DNA from: Drouetiella hepatica Uher 2000/2452
Lineage (GTDB): Bacteria; Cyanobacteriota; Cyanobacteriia; Elainellales; Elainellaceae
Reading direction: 5' to 3'
DNA length: 64,000 nt
Assembly: GCA_019359505.1 (NCBI GenBank)
Contig: JAHHHD010000011.1
Span: 62,001-126,000, forward strand
Shown: piece after piece, positions 56,085 to 64,000 of the stretch
Position numbering within the stretch: position 1 is the first letter of the stretch
How the letters are laid out: every line of letters begins with the position of its first letter
The notes under the pieces: generated by a model
What the model was told of the DNA's origin: nothing
The model's database searches: none
What the model saw: the letters and a program-made list of their open reading frames with translations, nothing else
Made by a program: the position numbers and the translations under genes

Positions 56085-58283
56085 CTTCATCACCCTAGTC
56101 GCGTTCAGAATCGCCAATAGCGCCACACCCACATCGGCAAATACAGCTTCCCATAGGGTGGCAACCCCCAGAATGCCCAGAATAATAAATGCTGCCTTGA
56201 CCACGAGGGCAAGAGTAATATTTTGCCAGACGATCGCGTGAGTTCTGCGAGCAATCTGAATTGCCTCAGCAACCTTGGAGGGATCATCGGTCATCAGCAC
56301 CACGTCAGCCGTTTCGATCGCCGCATCTGATCCTAGCCCTCCCATCGCTATACCCACATCGGCTCTGGCAATCACTGGAGCGTCATTAATGCCGTCTCCC
56401 ACAAAGGCAACCTTGCCCTTTTTGCCAACCGTTTGCAGCAGCTTTTCCACGGCAGCAACCTTATCTTCTGGCAATAGCTCTGCCTCAAACGCATCAACTT
56501 CTAGCCTATGCGCCACCCGTTGCGCCACTGCCTGCGAATCTCCTGTCAGCATCACGACTTTCTCCACGCCCAGCGCTTTGAGCGATCGGATCGCCTCCAT
56601 TGCACCGGGCTTTGGCTCATCCGCAATCAGAATATAGCCCCCATAGCGGCGATCGATCGCCAGATGCACCACGGTGCCTTCTACGTCACAGGTGTTGTGG
56701 TCAATTTTTTCTCGGTGCATGAGGCGATCGTTTCCTGCCAGCACCTCACGGTTTTCTACCTTTGCCTGAATGCCGTGCGCCGTAATTTCGGCGTAGTCTG
56801 TAACCCTTGACTCATCCATAGGCTTGCCGTATGCCGCTCGAATCGATTGGGCGATCGGGTGGTTGGAGTTGGCTTCGGCAATTGCCGCCCAGCGCAGCAG
56901 TTCATCAGGGGTAAACCCGTTGTGGGGGACTATTTCACAGACTTTGAATATGCCCTGGGTGAGGGTACCTGTTTTATCAAAGGCGATCGCTTTGACTGCC
57001 GCCAAGCTGTCCAGGAAAGTAGAGCCTTTCACTAAAATGCCGCGTTTTGCAGCGCCGCCAATGCCGCCAAAATAACCCAAGGGAATACTGATCACCAGTC
57101 CACAAGGGCAAGAAATTACCAGCAGCACCAAGGCGCGATAGACCCAGTCAGCAGGACTTGCACCTGGAATGAATATCGGCGGCAGTAGCGCCACGGCTAG
57201 AGACAAAATGACAACGATCGGCGTGTAGCGTTGGGCAAAGCGGGTGATAAATTTCTGGGTTTCAGCTTTCTTGCTGCTGGCGTTTTGCACCAGATCGAGA
57301 ATCCGGGCGATCGACGATTCACCAAAAAGTTTTGTCACCCTCAGGGTGAGAACACCAGACTGATTAATCATGCCTGCCAGCACAGTTTCTCCAACGCGAA
57401 CGGTGCGCGGCACAGATTCACCTGTAAGCGCTGAAGTATCAACCTGAGAATTCCCCTCCAGAATTTCTCCATCTAGCGGAACTTTCTCACCAGGTTTGAC
57501 GAGGATCAGGTCGCCGATTTTCACTGCTTCAGGAGAGACAACCTGGATGCCATCTGCCGTTTTAAGATTGGCAGAGTCAGGGCGAACTTCTAGAAGCGCT
57601 GAAATAGAGCGTCGGGAATTGCTGACTGCCGCATTCTGAAACGTTTCACCAACTTTAAAGAACAGCATGACTCCCACTGCCTCCGGGAGCTGGTGAATGG
57701 CGATCGCCCCTAAAGTAGCAATGCTCATCAAAAAGTTCTCGTCAAACACCTGCCCTTTGAGAATATTGCGACCTGCGATCGTCAGTACGCCCCAGCCACT
57801 CAGCAGGTAAGCCGAGATAAAAACCGCATATTCAGCGATCGAGAAGGGGGTATTGTGCAGAGATTTTTCAAAAAAAGAACCCAGAATGAAAAGCGTTGCG
57901 ACAACGCCAATCAATAGCCCTTCTCTCTTTAAGCTAAATTCACCGTCACCGTGGCTATGCCCATGTTCTTCGTGATTGTGATCATGTTCACCCTCACAGC
58001 CGTCATGCGGATGGGCGTGACTGTGAGGCTGCTCAGAGGTGTGCAGGGTCAGCTTTGGGGTAACGATTGTATAGCCCAACGCAATCAGGCAGTTGTCGAT
58101 CGCCGCTTCGTCAATTTGTTGTGGATCGTAAGATACGGTCAGATGTCCAGTCGCAACATCAGCAGCAGCCTCAGCAATCCCCGTCAACTTTTGTAGAGCA
58201 GCCTCAATTTTCATCTCGCAGCTTGGGCAGTCCATGCCGCCGACCTGCATTCGTCGTGTTATGAAGGACGGGGAGTTGACCAT
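56061..58283 (-). CDS. ziaA: zinc-exporting P1B-type ATPase, ZiaA-like
   Basis: ATP-driven zinc export. The 740-residue protein has an N-terminal HMA domain (GGMDCPSCEMKIEAAL), a His-rich linker (HSHAHPHDGCEGEHDHNHEE) and eight membrane helices with the CPC ion site in helix 6 (VISCPCGLVIS). The phosphorylated Asp is residue 436 in DKTGTLTQ. The hinge is GDGINDAP and the C-terminal helices have AIVWQNITLAL. The sequence matches Synechocystis ZiaA closely by memory. The last residues YGNRRGG come from a repeat element. A SmtB/ZiaR-type operator lies 62 bases upstream of the ATG. Start ATG 58283. Confidence 0.93.
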   Translation of the reverse strand: MVNSPSFITRRMQVGGMDCPSCEMKIEAALQKLTGIAEAAADVATGHLTVSYDPQQIDEAAIDNCLIALGYTIVTPKLTLHTSEQPHSHAHPHDGCEGEHDHNHEEHGHSHGDGEFSLKREGLLIGVVATLFILGSFFEKSLHNTPFSIAEYAVFISAYLLSGWGVLTIAGRNILKGQVFDENFLMSIATLGAIAIHQLPEAVGVMLFFKVGETFQNAAVSNSRRSISALLEVRPDSANLKTADGIQVVSPEAVKIGDLILVKPGEKVPLDGEILEGNSQVDTSALTGESVPRTVRVGETVLAGMINQSGVLTLRVTKLFGESSIARILDLVQNASSKKAETQKFITRFAQRYTPIVVILSLAVALLPPIFIPGASPADWVYRALVLLVISCPCGLVISIPLGYFGGIGGAAKRGILVKGSTFLDSLAAVKAIAFDKTGTLTQGIFKVCEIVPHNGFTPDELLRWAAIAEANSNHPIAQSIRAAYGKPMDESRVTDYAEITAHGIQAKVENREVLAGNDRLMHREKIDHNTCDVEGTVVHLAIDRRYGGYILIADEPKPGAMEAIRSLKALGVEKVVMLTGDSQAVAQRVAHRLEVDAFEAELLPEDKVAAVEKLLQTVGKKGKVAFVGDGINDAPVIARADVGIAMGGLGSDAAIETADVVLMTDDPSKVAEAIQIARRTHAIVWQNITLALVVKAAFIILGILGVATLWEAVFADVGVALLAILNATRVMKYGNRRGG

Positions 58284-58344
58284 AGCAGCTTCAAAAGATG
58301 ATTCAAAGAGAATTTCAGCACCTTAACATCATATTGGAAATATG

Positions 58345-58358
58345 TGAATATATGTTCA
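58345..58358 (-). promoter_or_regulatory. SmtB/ZiaR-type operator of the zinc ATPase
   Basis: TGAATATATGTTCA is a 6-2-6 inverted repeat of the form bound by SmtB and ZiaR. It lies 62 bases upstream of the ziaA start in an AT-rich promoter region. Zinc binding would release the repressor. The regulator gene is not adjacent. Confidence 0.75.
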
Positions 58359-58446
58359 TATATGAGTAATTTTTACCGTAGTAAGGCTGGCAGTTCTCAT
58401 TAGGGATTTTTATGTCGGGGAATTCGCGCTCTGCGGACGCAAACTC

Positions 58447-58505
58447 CCCCCAACAAAGCCTGAAAAAAGCTCGCCGCAGGCGAGCTTTTTTCAGGCTTTG
58501 TTGGG
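58447..58505. repeat. palindrome G, perfect 28-bp stem
   Basis: A perfect 28-bp inverted repeat (ccccaacaaagcctg arm with an A/T run) closes on GCA. Its flank gtatttgggtaaggactaccc recurs in degenerate form near 1534-1555. It could terminate transcription in both directions. Confidence 0.9.
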
Positions 58506-58901
58506 GTATTTGGGTAAGGACTACCCAGGCTTTGTTTCAAAATGAGAGCAGTTGCAGTGAGGCTTATTGCTTTGACAAAGTTTCTGAAAAGCCATCTCAA
58601 TGTAGATTTCTCAAAAAGTAAACAGTAATAAGCAATTTTTTGAATGAAAAGTCTTCCGATTTGGCGATTTATGTGACTCGATCGAATAGACAACCCCCGC
58701 ATTCTGAGACGCAGATGGCAGAATAGGGGAATAGTCATACAGTTGCGTAGCCGTTCTATGTCAGGTTCAGATCACCCTTAAACCGACGAGAACCCTGATT
58801 GAATGCAGTTTCGAGATCTAGATGCAAGCTAGATGAGCTACATTAATAAATATTAAGAAACTGAAAGACTTCGCATCAGAAATTTAGGAGGAAAGACCTC
58901 G

Positions 58902-60743
58902 GTGAATAACAAACGGTGGAGAAATGCAGGGCTGTACGCTCTTTTAGTGGTCGTTGTCATTTTCTTGGCAACGGCACTACTCGATCGTCAGCCGACTAAT
59001 GCAACCTCATGGCGCTATAGCCAGTTTGTCAGTCAGGTACAGAGCGGTCAGGTAGAAAAGGTTAGCATCAGCGCCGATCGCACCCGTGCGACTGCCAAAA
59101 CTAGCAGTGGTGAAACGGTGCTAGTCAACCTGCCCAATGATCCAGAAATGCTGAACATTCTGCAAAAGAATGGCGTAGATATTTCTGTTTCTCCACAGGC
59201 AGAGGAAAATATCTGGGCGCGAGTTCTGAGTACGCTGCTAATTCCGTTCCTGCTGCTGGTGGTGCTGTTTTTTGTGCTGCGTCGCGCTCAGGGTGGTCCT
59301 GGCAGTCAGGCAATGAATTTCGGCAAGTCTAAGGCACGGGTACAGATGGAGCCGCAGACCCAGGTAACTTTTGGGGATGTTGCTGGCATTGAGCAAGCCA
59401 AGCTTGAGCTAGCTGAAGTTGTAGACTTTTTGAAGAATGCCGATCGCTTCACTGCCGTCGGAGCCAAAATTCCCAAAGGCGTTCTGCTAGTTGGTCCTCC
59501 GGGTACAGGTAAAACCCTGTTGGCAAAAGCTGTTGCTGGTGAAGCGGGCGTGCCCTTCTTCTCTATCTCTGGCTCTGAATTTGTGGAAATGTTTGTGGGC
59601 GTGGGCGCATCCCGCGTTCGCGACCTGTTTGAACAAGCCAAAGCCAACGCACCCTGTATCGTCTTTATCGATGAAATTGATGCGGTCGGTCGCCAGCGTG
59701 GTGCAGGTCTGGGCGGCGGTAATGATGAGCGCGAACAAACCCTCAACCAGCTCTTGACCGAAATGGACGGCTTCGAGGGCAACACAGGCATTATCATCAT
59801 TGCGGCAACCAACCGTCCTGATGTCTTGGATGCGGCGCTGCTGCGACCCGGTCGTTTCGATCGCCAGGTGGTGGTCGATCGCCCCGACTTTGCTGGACGA
59901 CTGGAGATCCTCAACGTTCACGCCCGTGGCAAAACGCTGTCGCAGGACGTAGACCTAGAGAAAATTGCCCGACGCACTCCTGGGTTTACGGGAGCTGACC
60001 TGGCAAACTTGCTGAACGAGGCGGCAATTTTGGCGGCTCGTCGTAACCTGACCGAAATCTCAATGGACGAAGTCAATGATGCGATCGATCGCGTCCTTGC
60101 TGGGCCAGAGAAGAAAGATCGCGTCATGAGCGAGAAGCGCAAGACTCTGGTGGCTTACCACGAGGCAGGTCACGCGCTGGTAGGTGCGCTGATGCCTGAT
60201 TATGATCCAGTGCAAAAGATCAGCATCATCCCACGCGGTCGTGCTGGGGGGTTGACCTGGTTTACGCCAAGCGAAGATCGCATGGACTCTGGGCTGTATT
60301 CCCGCTCATATCTGCAAAACCAAATGGCGGTCGCTCTGGGCGGTCGTTTGGCAGAAGAGATCATCTTTGGGGAAGAAGAAGTCACAACGGGTGCTTCCAA
60401 TGACCTTCAGCAGGTGGCGCGCGTTGCCCGTCAGATGGTGACTCGATTTGGCATGAGCGATCGCCTTGGCCCTGTAGCTTTGGGTCGTGCCCAAGGCGGC
60501 ATGTTCTTGGGACGCGATATCATGGCAGAACGCGATTTCTCCGAAGAAACGGCGGCAGCGATCGATGACGAAGTTCGTAATCTGGTAGAACAGGCTTACC
60601 GCCGTGCCAAGTCGGTACTGCTAGAAAACCACGCTATTCTCGACAAGTTGGCAGCTATGCTAATTGAGCGCGAAACTGTGGACGCTGAAGAGCTTCAAGA
60701 TCTGTTGGCAACCAACAGCGTCAAGATTGCGTCGATCGCTTAG
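58902..60743 (+). CDS. ftsH: ATP-dependent zinc metalloprotease FtsH (FtsH3-like)
   Basis: FtsH degrades damaged and unassembled membrane and soluble proteins. The 613-residue protein has two membrane helices (residues 9-25 and about 110-130), an AAA domain ([26 protein letters not shown]) and a zinc protease site HEAGHAL near residue 426. The opening [18 protein letters not shown] is close to the Synechocystis FtsH3 type, which pairs with FtsH1 or FtsH4. GTG 58902 is supported by AGGAGG upstream. A terminator follows. Confidence 0.96.
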   Translation: MNNKRWRNAGLYALLVVVVIFLATALLDRQPTNATSWRYSQFVSQVQSGQVEKVSISADRTRATAKTSSGETVLVNLPNDPEMLNILQKNGVDISVSPQAEENIWARVLSTLLIPFLLLVVLFFVLRRAQGGPGSQAMNFGKSKARVQMEPQTQVTFGDVAGIEQAKLELAEVVDFLKNADRFTAVGAKIPKGVLLVGPPGTGKTLLAKAVAGEAGVPFFSISGSEFVEMFVGVGASRVRDLFEQAKANAPCIVFIDEIDAVGRQRGAGLGGGNDEREQTLNQLLTEMDGFEGNTGIIIIAATNRPDVLDAALLRPGRFDRQVVVDRPDFAGRLEILNVHARGKTLSQDVDLEKIARRTPGFTGADLANLLNEAAILAARRNLTEISMDEVNDAIDRVLAGPEKKDRVMSEKRKTLVAYHEAGHALVGALMPDYDPVQKISIIPRGRAGGLTWFTPSEDRMDSGLYSRSYLQNQMAVALGGRLAEEIIFGEEEVTTGASNDLQQVARVARQMVTRFGMSDRLGPVALGRAQGGMFLGRDIMAERDFSEETAAAIDDEVRNLVEQAYRRAKSVLLENHAILDKLAAMLIERETVDAEELQDLLATNSVKIASIA

Positions 60744-60767
60744 GCTCTGCTTCAGGTGAATTTGGGT

Positions 60768-60807
60768 GGGGAGGAGGTGCGATCGATTGCGCCTCCTCCC
60801 CATTTTT
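60768..60807 (+). terminator. terminator of ftsH
   Basis: A 13-bp stem (ggggaggagg..gc, one mismatch) with loop gatcgatt is followed by attttt. It lies 24 bases past the ftsH stop. Confidence 0.88.
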
Positions 60808-60866
60808 ATGGCTATTAGGATTTTTCTATAGCTATCAAGCGCTAGCTGTCAGCAGAACGATTCGCC

Positions 60867-61553
60867 ATGACACCCCCCATTGTTAGCCCTTCAGCTTCGA
60901 TCATTCATTCACCGGATTCCTGGCTGTCTGCCGTCCGATCGCAGCGGGTAATTGCCGTGATCCGTTCTCCTAATCTAGAGTTAGGCGTTCAGATGGCGCA
61001 GTCTATGGCGGCAGCAGGACTGAGATTAATCGAGATTACCTGGGATAGCGATCGCCCCGTTGAGCTAATCACCACACTCCGGGCAATCCTACCCCACTGC
61101 TGGATTGGAGCAGGGACACTGCTAACTCTGACAGACTTGCAGACGGCGATCGCGGCAGGGGCGCAATTTTTGTTCAGCCCTCACCTCAACTTAGCCCTCG
61201 TTGAAGCTGCGGTGAGCCAATATGTTCCCATCGTTCCCGGTGCCCTCACCCCCAGCGAAATTGTGGCGGCATGGCAGAGTGGCGCGACCTGCGTCAAGGT
61301 ATTTCCGGTACAGTCTATGGGCGGTGCCGACTATATTCGCCATTTACGATCGCCGCTAGGACAAATTCCTTTGATTCCCACCGGGGGCGTGACGCTAGCA
61401 AACGCGCCAGAATTTTTGCAGGCTGGAGCGATCGCAGTAGGCTTATCCAGTCAGCTGTTTCCTAGAGAGGCGATCGTCACTGGCAAATGGGCAGAGATTA
61501 CTAGCCGAGCAGCAGGACTTCTGCAATCCCTTCAAGCAGATCCTCTGGCGTAA
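60867..61553 (+). CDS. eda: KDPG/KHG aldolase (Eda)
   Basis: Eda splits 2-keto-3-deoxy-6-phosphogluconate into pyruvate and glyceraldehyde-3-phosphate in the Entner-Doudoroff route. The 228-residue TIM-barrel protein has RVIAVIRSPN, the catalytic Glu in RLIEITWDS, GAGTLLTLTD and Schiff-base Lys in TCVKVFPVQSMGG, followed by LIPTGGVTLANAPEFL. About 18 extra residues precede the usual start. It follows ftsH by 123 bp and has its own spacer. Start ATG 60867. Confidence 0.93.
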   Translation: MTPPIVSPSASIIHSPDSWLSAVRSQRVIAVIRSPNLELGVQMAQSMAAAGLRLIEITWDSDRPVELITTLRAILPHCWIGAGTLLTLTDLQTAIAAGAQFLFSPHLNLALVEAAVSQYVPIVPGALTPSEIVAAWQSGATCVKVFPVQSMGGADYIRHLRSPLGQIPLIPTGGVTLANAPEFLQAGAIAVGLSSQLFPREAIVTGKWAEITSRAAGLLQSLQADPLA

Positions 61554-61572
61554 GCGTCCAGTTTTGCAAAAT

Positions 61573-61639
61573 GCGGTTAGGACGGGGACATTTTTGGTGG
61601 GGCGTGAAGCGCCCCACCAAAAATATCCTAAGCAAACTT
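61573..61639 (-). repeat. palindromic element A, copy 7, truncated
   Basis: The core stem acatttttggtggggcg closes on GAA and inner flanks match the A family, but both outer ends (TATAGC side) are missing. Confidence 0.85.
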
Positions 61640-61661
61640 AGTAGATCGCAAAGCTTACACT

Positions 61662-61737
61662 TGATCCCCCCAACCCCTTTAAAGAGGAGGCTTCAGAACT
61701 CAAAGTCCCCCTTGTTAAAGGGGATTTAGAGGGATCA
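61662..61737. repeat. imperfect palindrome F, CCCCTTTAAA type
   Basis: Arms tgatccccccaacccctttaa and ttaaaggggatttagaggga form an imperfect inverted repeat around agagg...aact. Similar CCCCTTTAA-type dispersed repeats are common in cyanobacteria. It adjoins element A copy 7. Confidence 0.65.
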
Positions 61738-61787
61738 GATACTTCAGAAATCGGTGGGTGCTTCAGAAAAAAGGGCTGCACATCGCA

Positions 61788-62270
61788 TTATTTGTCAGCT
61801 GTGTGCCGACTGTCTTTGCGGGGCGGTTGCTGAAAGGCGGCAACGAGAAGGCAAAAAATGCCGATATTGATAAAAACATCCGCCAAATTAAACACCGCAA
61901 AGCGAATTATCCGAAGATCCAGAAAATCAACGACCTGCCCGGCTGTAAAGCGATCGATGCCATTTCCCAATGCCCCTGCCAAAACGCAGCCATAGCCCAC
62001 CTGTTCCAACCGGTTCATGCGAGTGCGCCAAGCTAACAAAATCAGTCCTGCGCTAACAATTAGTGACAGCCAGCGCAGCCATTCACCCCTTTCGCTAAAT
62101 AGGCTAAAAGCCGCCCCTTTATTGACCACATAGGTAAAATGGAAGACCCCTGGAATCAGCGCTAGCGTCTCCCCAATCTGAAAATTTTGAACGATCGCAA
62201 ACTTGCTGAGCTGATCCAAGACCAGCCCTACTGCGGCAGTAACCCAAAATAAGCGATTTTTCAAATTCAT
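61788..62270 (-). CDS. lspA: prolipoprotein signal peptidase LspA
   Basis: LspA cleaves signal peptides from lipoproteins at the membrane. The 160-residue protein has four membrane helices. The two catalytic Asp are in GALGNGIDR and VFNLADVFIN, and NKGAAFS is present. It follows bioY on the same strand. Start ATG 62270. Confidence 0.96.
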   Translation of the reverse strand: MNLKNRLFWVTAAVGLVLDQLSKFAIVQNFQIGETLALIPGVFHFTYVVNKGAAFSLFSERGEWLRWLSLIVSAGLILLAWRTRMNRLEQVGYGCVLAGALGNGIDRFTAGQVVDFLDLRIIRFAVFNLADVFINIGIFCLLVAAFQQPPRKDSRHTADK

Positions 62271-62325
62271 AGGTTATGGGGCGATCGGGTCACGCTCTTT
62301 CCAAAAACATTTTTAGCAGCCATTA

Positions 62326-62901
62326 CTAATAAAACATTAAACGGCGCAAACCGAAGGCAAGCACTGCCACCGCACACACGATCGCCATCTGCCCAGCAAG
62401 CGGATTGAGAGAATAGGTGACGATCGCCTGAAGCACAGAGACTTGCCCCGCCCAGTGAAAATAATCTGCTGTCAGCAAATAGCCAATGCCCACTAGATGA
62501 ATAGTGAGTAGCCCACCCAAACAGCTCAAGGCTAAGTGTTCTAGCCGCACGGGCAGCCAAAAAGCCAGCAATCCACAGATCCATGCCCCTGGAATAAACC
62601 CCAACAAATAGCCAAAGCTTGGACGATGTACGTAGTCTAAGCCGCCGCCGTGGGTGAACACGTTGAACCAGGAAGTTAACCCTAGCAGCAGGTAGGCAAC
62701 CTGGGAGATCACTGCCGCGTTTTTGCCGCCTAGGCATCCCACCAGCAGCACAGCCCCAATCTGGCAACTCACACCCAAAGAATAGGCGGGTGCTTGCCCC
62801 CAAAGGCTAAAGGGACTGGCGATAAAAGCTTCAAGCAGGGTGCCACCAATGGTCAGAATCAAGCCAACGATCGCCCAGAGCAGTTGGGTGGGAGCAGTCA
62901 C
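62326..62901 (-). CDS. bioY: biotin transporter substrate-binding subunit BioY
   Basis: BioY is the biotin-binding S component of an ECF transporter. The protein is hydrophobic with about six membrane helices and has LTIGGTLLEAF, NVFTHGGGLDYVHRPSFGYLLGF, the last segment being the BioY signature. I start at GTG 62901, giving MTAPTQLLWAIVGL; the frame extends to TTG 62961. It lies 55 bp from lspA and is probably co-transcribed, a common cyanobacterial pairing. The ECF ATPases are not in this window. Confidence 0.93.
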   Translation of the reverse strand: MTAPTQLLWAIVGLILTIGGTLLEAFIASPFSLWGQAPAYSLGVSCQIGAVLLVGCLGGKNAAVISQVAYLLLGLTSWFNVFTHGGGLDYVHRPSFGYLLGFIPGAWICGLLAFWLPVRLEHLALSCLGGLLTIHLVGIGYLLTADYFHWAGQVSVLQAIVTYSLNPLAGQMAIVCAVAVLAFGLRRLMFY

Positions 62902-63025
62902 ATTCAATTTAGGGGTGAGGGGTGAGAGAGCCGAGAACAGAAAAGGCTGCAAGTGCTTCAATTTTTCTGGCTCCTGTCGTCTGACCCCAAATTATAGCCG
63001 CAGTGAGTAACCTCGGTGCGGAACC

Positions 63026-63982
63026 TCAGCGCGTCACTGTCAATTCTTGAGTTTGACGACGGGGAATGTCGTAGGTGAGAAAGTCGTGCGCCATTAAGGT
63101 ATTGGGGAAAATGGCTTGGGCTTCTTTAAGCAAATCCTCCAGAGCGATCGCATTTCCTGGCGCATAGCGCGGACTAAAGTGAGTCATGATCAGCCGTCTG
63201 GCTTGCGCTCCCAGAGCCGTCTGAGCCGCCATCGTTGAGGTAGAATGCAGCCGCTGATAGGCAAGTTCAGCATCTTGGTGGGCAAAGGTGGCTTCGTGAA
63301 TCAGCACATCGGCATCTTGTGCCAGCTCAACGGCGTTATCGCAGTAAATTGTGTCTGTGCAGTAGACAAACTTGCGCCCAATTTGGGTTTCGCCACACAG
63401 CTCACTGCCGTTGATCACCCGCCCGTCTGGCAAAGTCACCGCTTCGCCACGCTTGAGCTTGCCATACAGCGGCCCAGACGGAATGCCCAGCGCGGCAGCG
63501 CGTCCCACATCAAACCGTCCTGGCTTATCTTTTTCGGCAATCCGGTAGCCAAAGGCAGGTACGCGATGGGTTAGCGGGGCACAGCTCACCACAAACTCGT
63601 CATCTTCAAACACAATTCCTGGCTGCACGGTATGAACTTTCACCGGGTAGTGAAAATGCGTTTGGGAGTATCGCCCACAGGCTCTCAGGTATTCATCCAG
63701 CTTGGGTGGCCCGTAGATGTCAATGCGGCTAGGATTTCCAGCCAGTCCGCAACTTGCCAGCAAGCCCATCAGCCCGTACACATGATCGCCATGCATGTGG
63801 GTGACAAAGATGCGGGTGATCTGGCTGCTTTTGAGTTCGCTGCGAAGAATTTGGTGCTGTGTGCCTTCGCCGCAATCAAACAGCCAAACTTCTGAACGCT
63901 GTGGCAACCTCACCGCAACGCTGGAAACATTGCGCGATCGCGTTGGCACGCCAGAGCTGGTTCCTAGAAACGTAATCTGCAA
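63026..63982 (-). CDS. rnz: ribonuclease Z
   Basis: RNase Z cuts the 3' trailer of tRNA precursors, which suits the tRNA genes that lack encoded CCA. The 318-residue metallo-beta-lactamase-fold protein has the metal site THMHGDH (His 62, His 64, Asp 66, His 67), FGYRI and [11 protein letters not shown]. The family start [14 protein letters not shown] falls on TTG 63982, a rare start codon. About 18 bases remain before the window edge, so no upstream context is visible. Confidence 0.95.
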   Translation of the reverse strand: MQITFLGTSSGVPTRSRNVSSVAVRLPQRSEVWLFDCGEGTQHQILRSELKSSQITRIFVTHMHGDHVYGLMGLLASCGLAGNPSRIDIYGPPKLDEYLRACGRYSQTHFHYPVKVHTVQPGIVFEDDEFVVSCAPLTHRVPAFGYRIAEKDKPGRFDVGRAAALGIPSGPLYGKLKRGEAVTLPDGRVINGSELCGETQIGRKFVYCTDTIYCDNAVELAQDADVLIHEATFAHQDAELAYQRLHSTSTMAAQTALGAQARRLIMTHFSPRYAPGNAIALEDLLKEAQAIFPNTLMAHDFLTYDIPRRQTQELTVTR

Positions 63983-64000
63983 GGTTGAACCTGACTTTCT

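Larger units (their letters stand above)
58284..58901. other. 618-bp divergent spacer ziaA / ftsH
   Basis: It contains the ziaA operator near its left end, the perfect palindrome G at 58447-58505 and, further right, the ftsH promoter and leader. A minus-strand frame of 112 codons (58400-58738) reads through the palindrome and is not a credible gene. No ArsR-type regulator gene is present. Confidence 0.6.

Noticed and set aside
58400-58738. Minus-strand 112-codon frame between ziaA and ftsH
   Set aside because: It reads through the perfect palindrome G; composition reflects the repeat.
59306-59914. Minus-strand frame of 202 codons antisense to ftsH
   Set aside because: Ser/Arg-rich shadow of the AAA domain.

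Overview
The window is a stretch of cyanobacterial chromosome. The octamer GCGATCGC (HIP1) and its GCGATCG core occur many times in genes and spacers. The gene content also fits: dark-operative protochlorophyllide reductase genes chlL and chlN with the small cyanobacterial DUF5331 gene between them, a ferredoxin-type glutamate synthase, the phylloquinone enzyme MenA, FtsH3-like protease, two cyanobacterial-type Fur regulators, DUF2808 and DUF4332 proteins, and a Ycf52/NSI-type acetyltransferase. A filamentous or Leptolyngbya-like cyanobacterium is an inference; the sequence does not name the species. There is no rRNA, prophage, intact transposase or CRISPR array. One tRNA (Gly, UCC) is present.

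Layout. 1-3800: two tandem, collinear membrane-anchored helical-repeat proteins, the first running off the left edge. 4000-9400: a PerR/FurC-like regulator, chlL-DUF5331-chlN, a Uma2 fragment and an A-type Fe-S carrier. 9600-17800: a sugar-nucleotide type cupin, a phosphodiester glycosidase and glsF. 18000-25100: a small exported protein, a YkvA protein, a fused-permease ABC importer pair, a GIY-YIG protein translationally coupled to a small partner, and menA. 25400-34200: a large hybrid histidine kinase, carA, a GNAT enzyme, a DUF4332 protein and a membrane Ser/Thr kinase. 34300-39400: mostly exported or lipid-anchored small proteins. 39500-45100: rsmA-ispE, tRNA-Gly, Zur (FurB) and a DmeF-like metal exporter. 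45200-53800: recG, tsf-rpsB, proB and a URC1-type GTP cyclohydrolase II homologue. 53900-64000: an FAD oxidoreductase, a ZiaA-like zinc ATPase with a SmtB/ZiaR-type operator, ftsH, eda, lspA-bioY and rnz.

The most distinctive signal is not a gene. Spacers carry dispersed palindromic elements (families A x7, B x3, C x2 and single copies D, E, F, G). Outer arms are conserved within a family, and most inner stems are long and nearly perfect. Almost all stems in A, B, C1, E and G close in a G-N-A triloop (GAA, GGA, GCA, GTA) or its complement. This is the class of the unusually stable d(GCGNAGC) mini-hairpin. Stem changes between copies are often compensated on the other arm. The elements sit mostly just downstream of genes, and one has supplied the last codons and stop of the zinc ATPase.

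A second signal is short direct repeats inside otherwise unrelated genes. Their period is 12, 15 or 18 bp and they make five-residue linker repeats. Spacer repeats have periods such as 13 and 16 bp.

Metabolic themes are light-independent chlorophyll synthesis, ammonium assimilation, phylloquinone, isoprenoid and biotin supply, and zinc/cobalt homeostasis. Most start codons were chosen from homology and ribosome binding sites; several non-ATG starts are noted in the entries.
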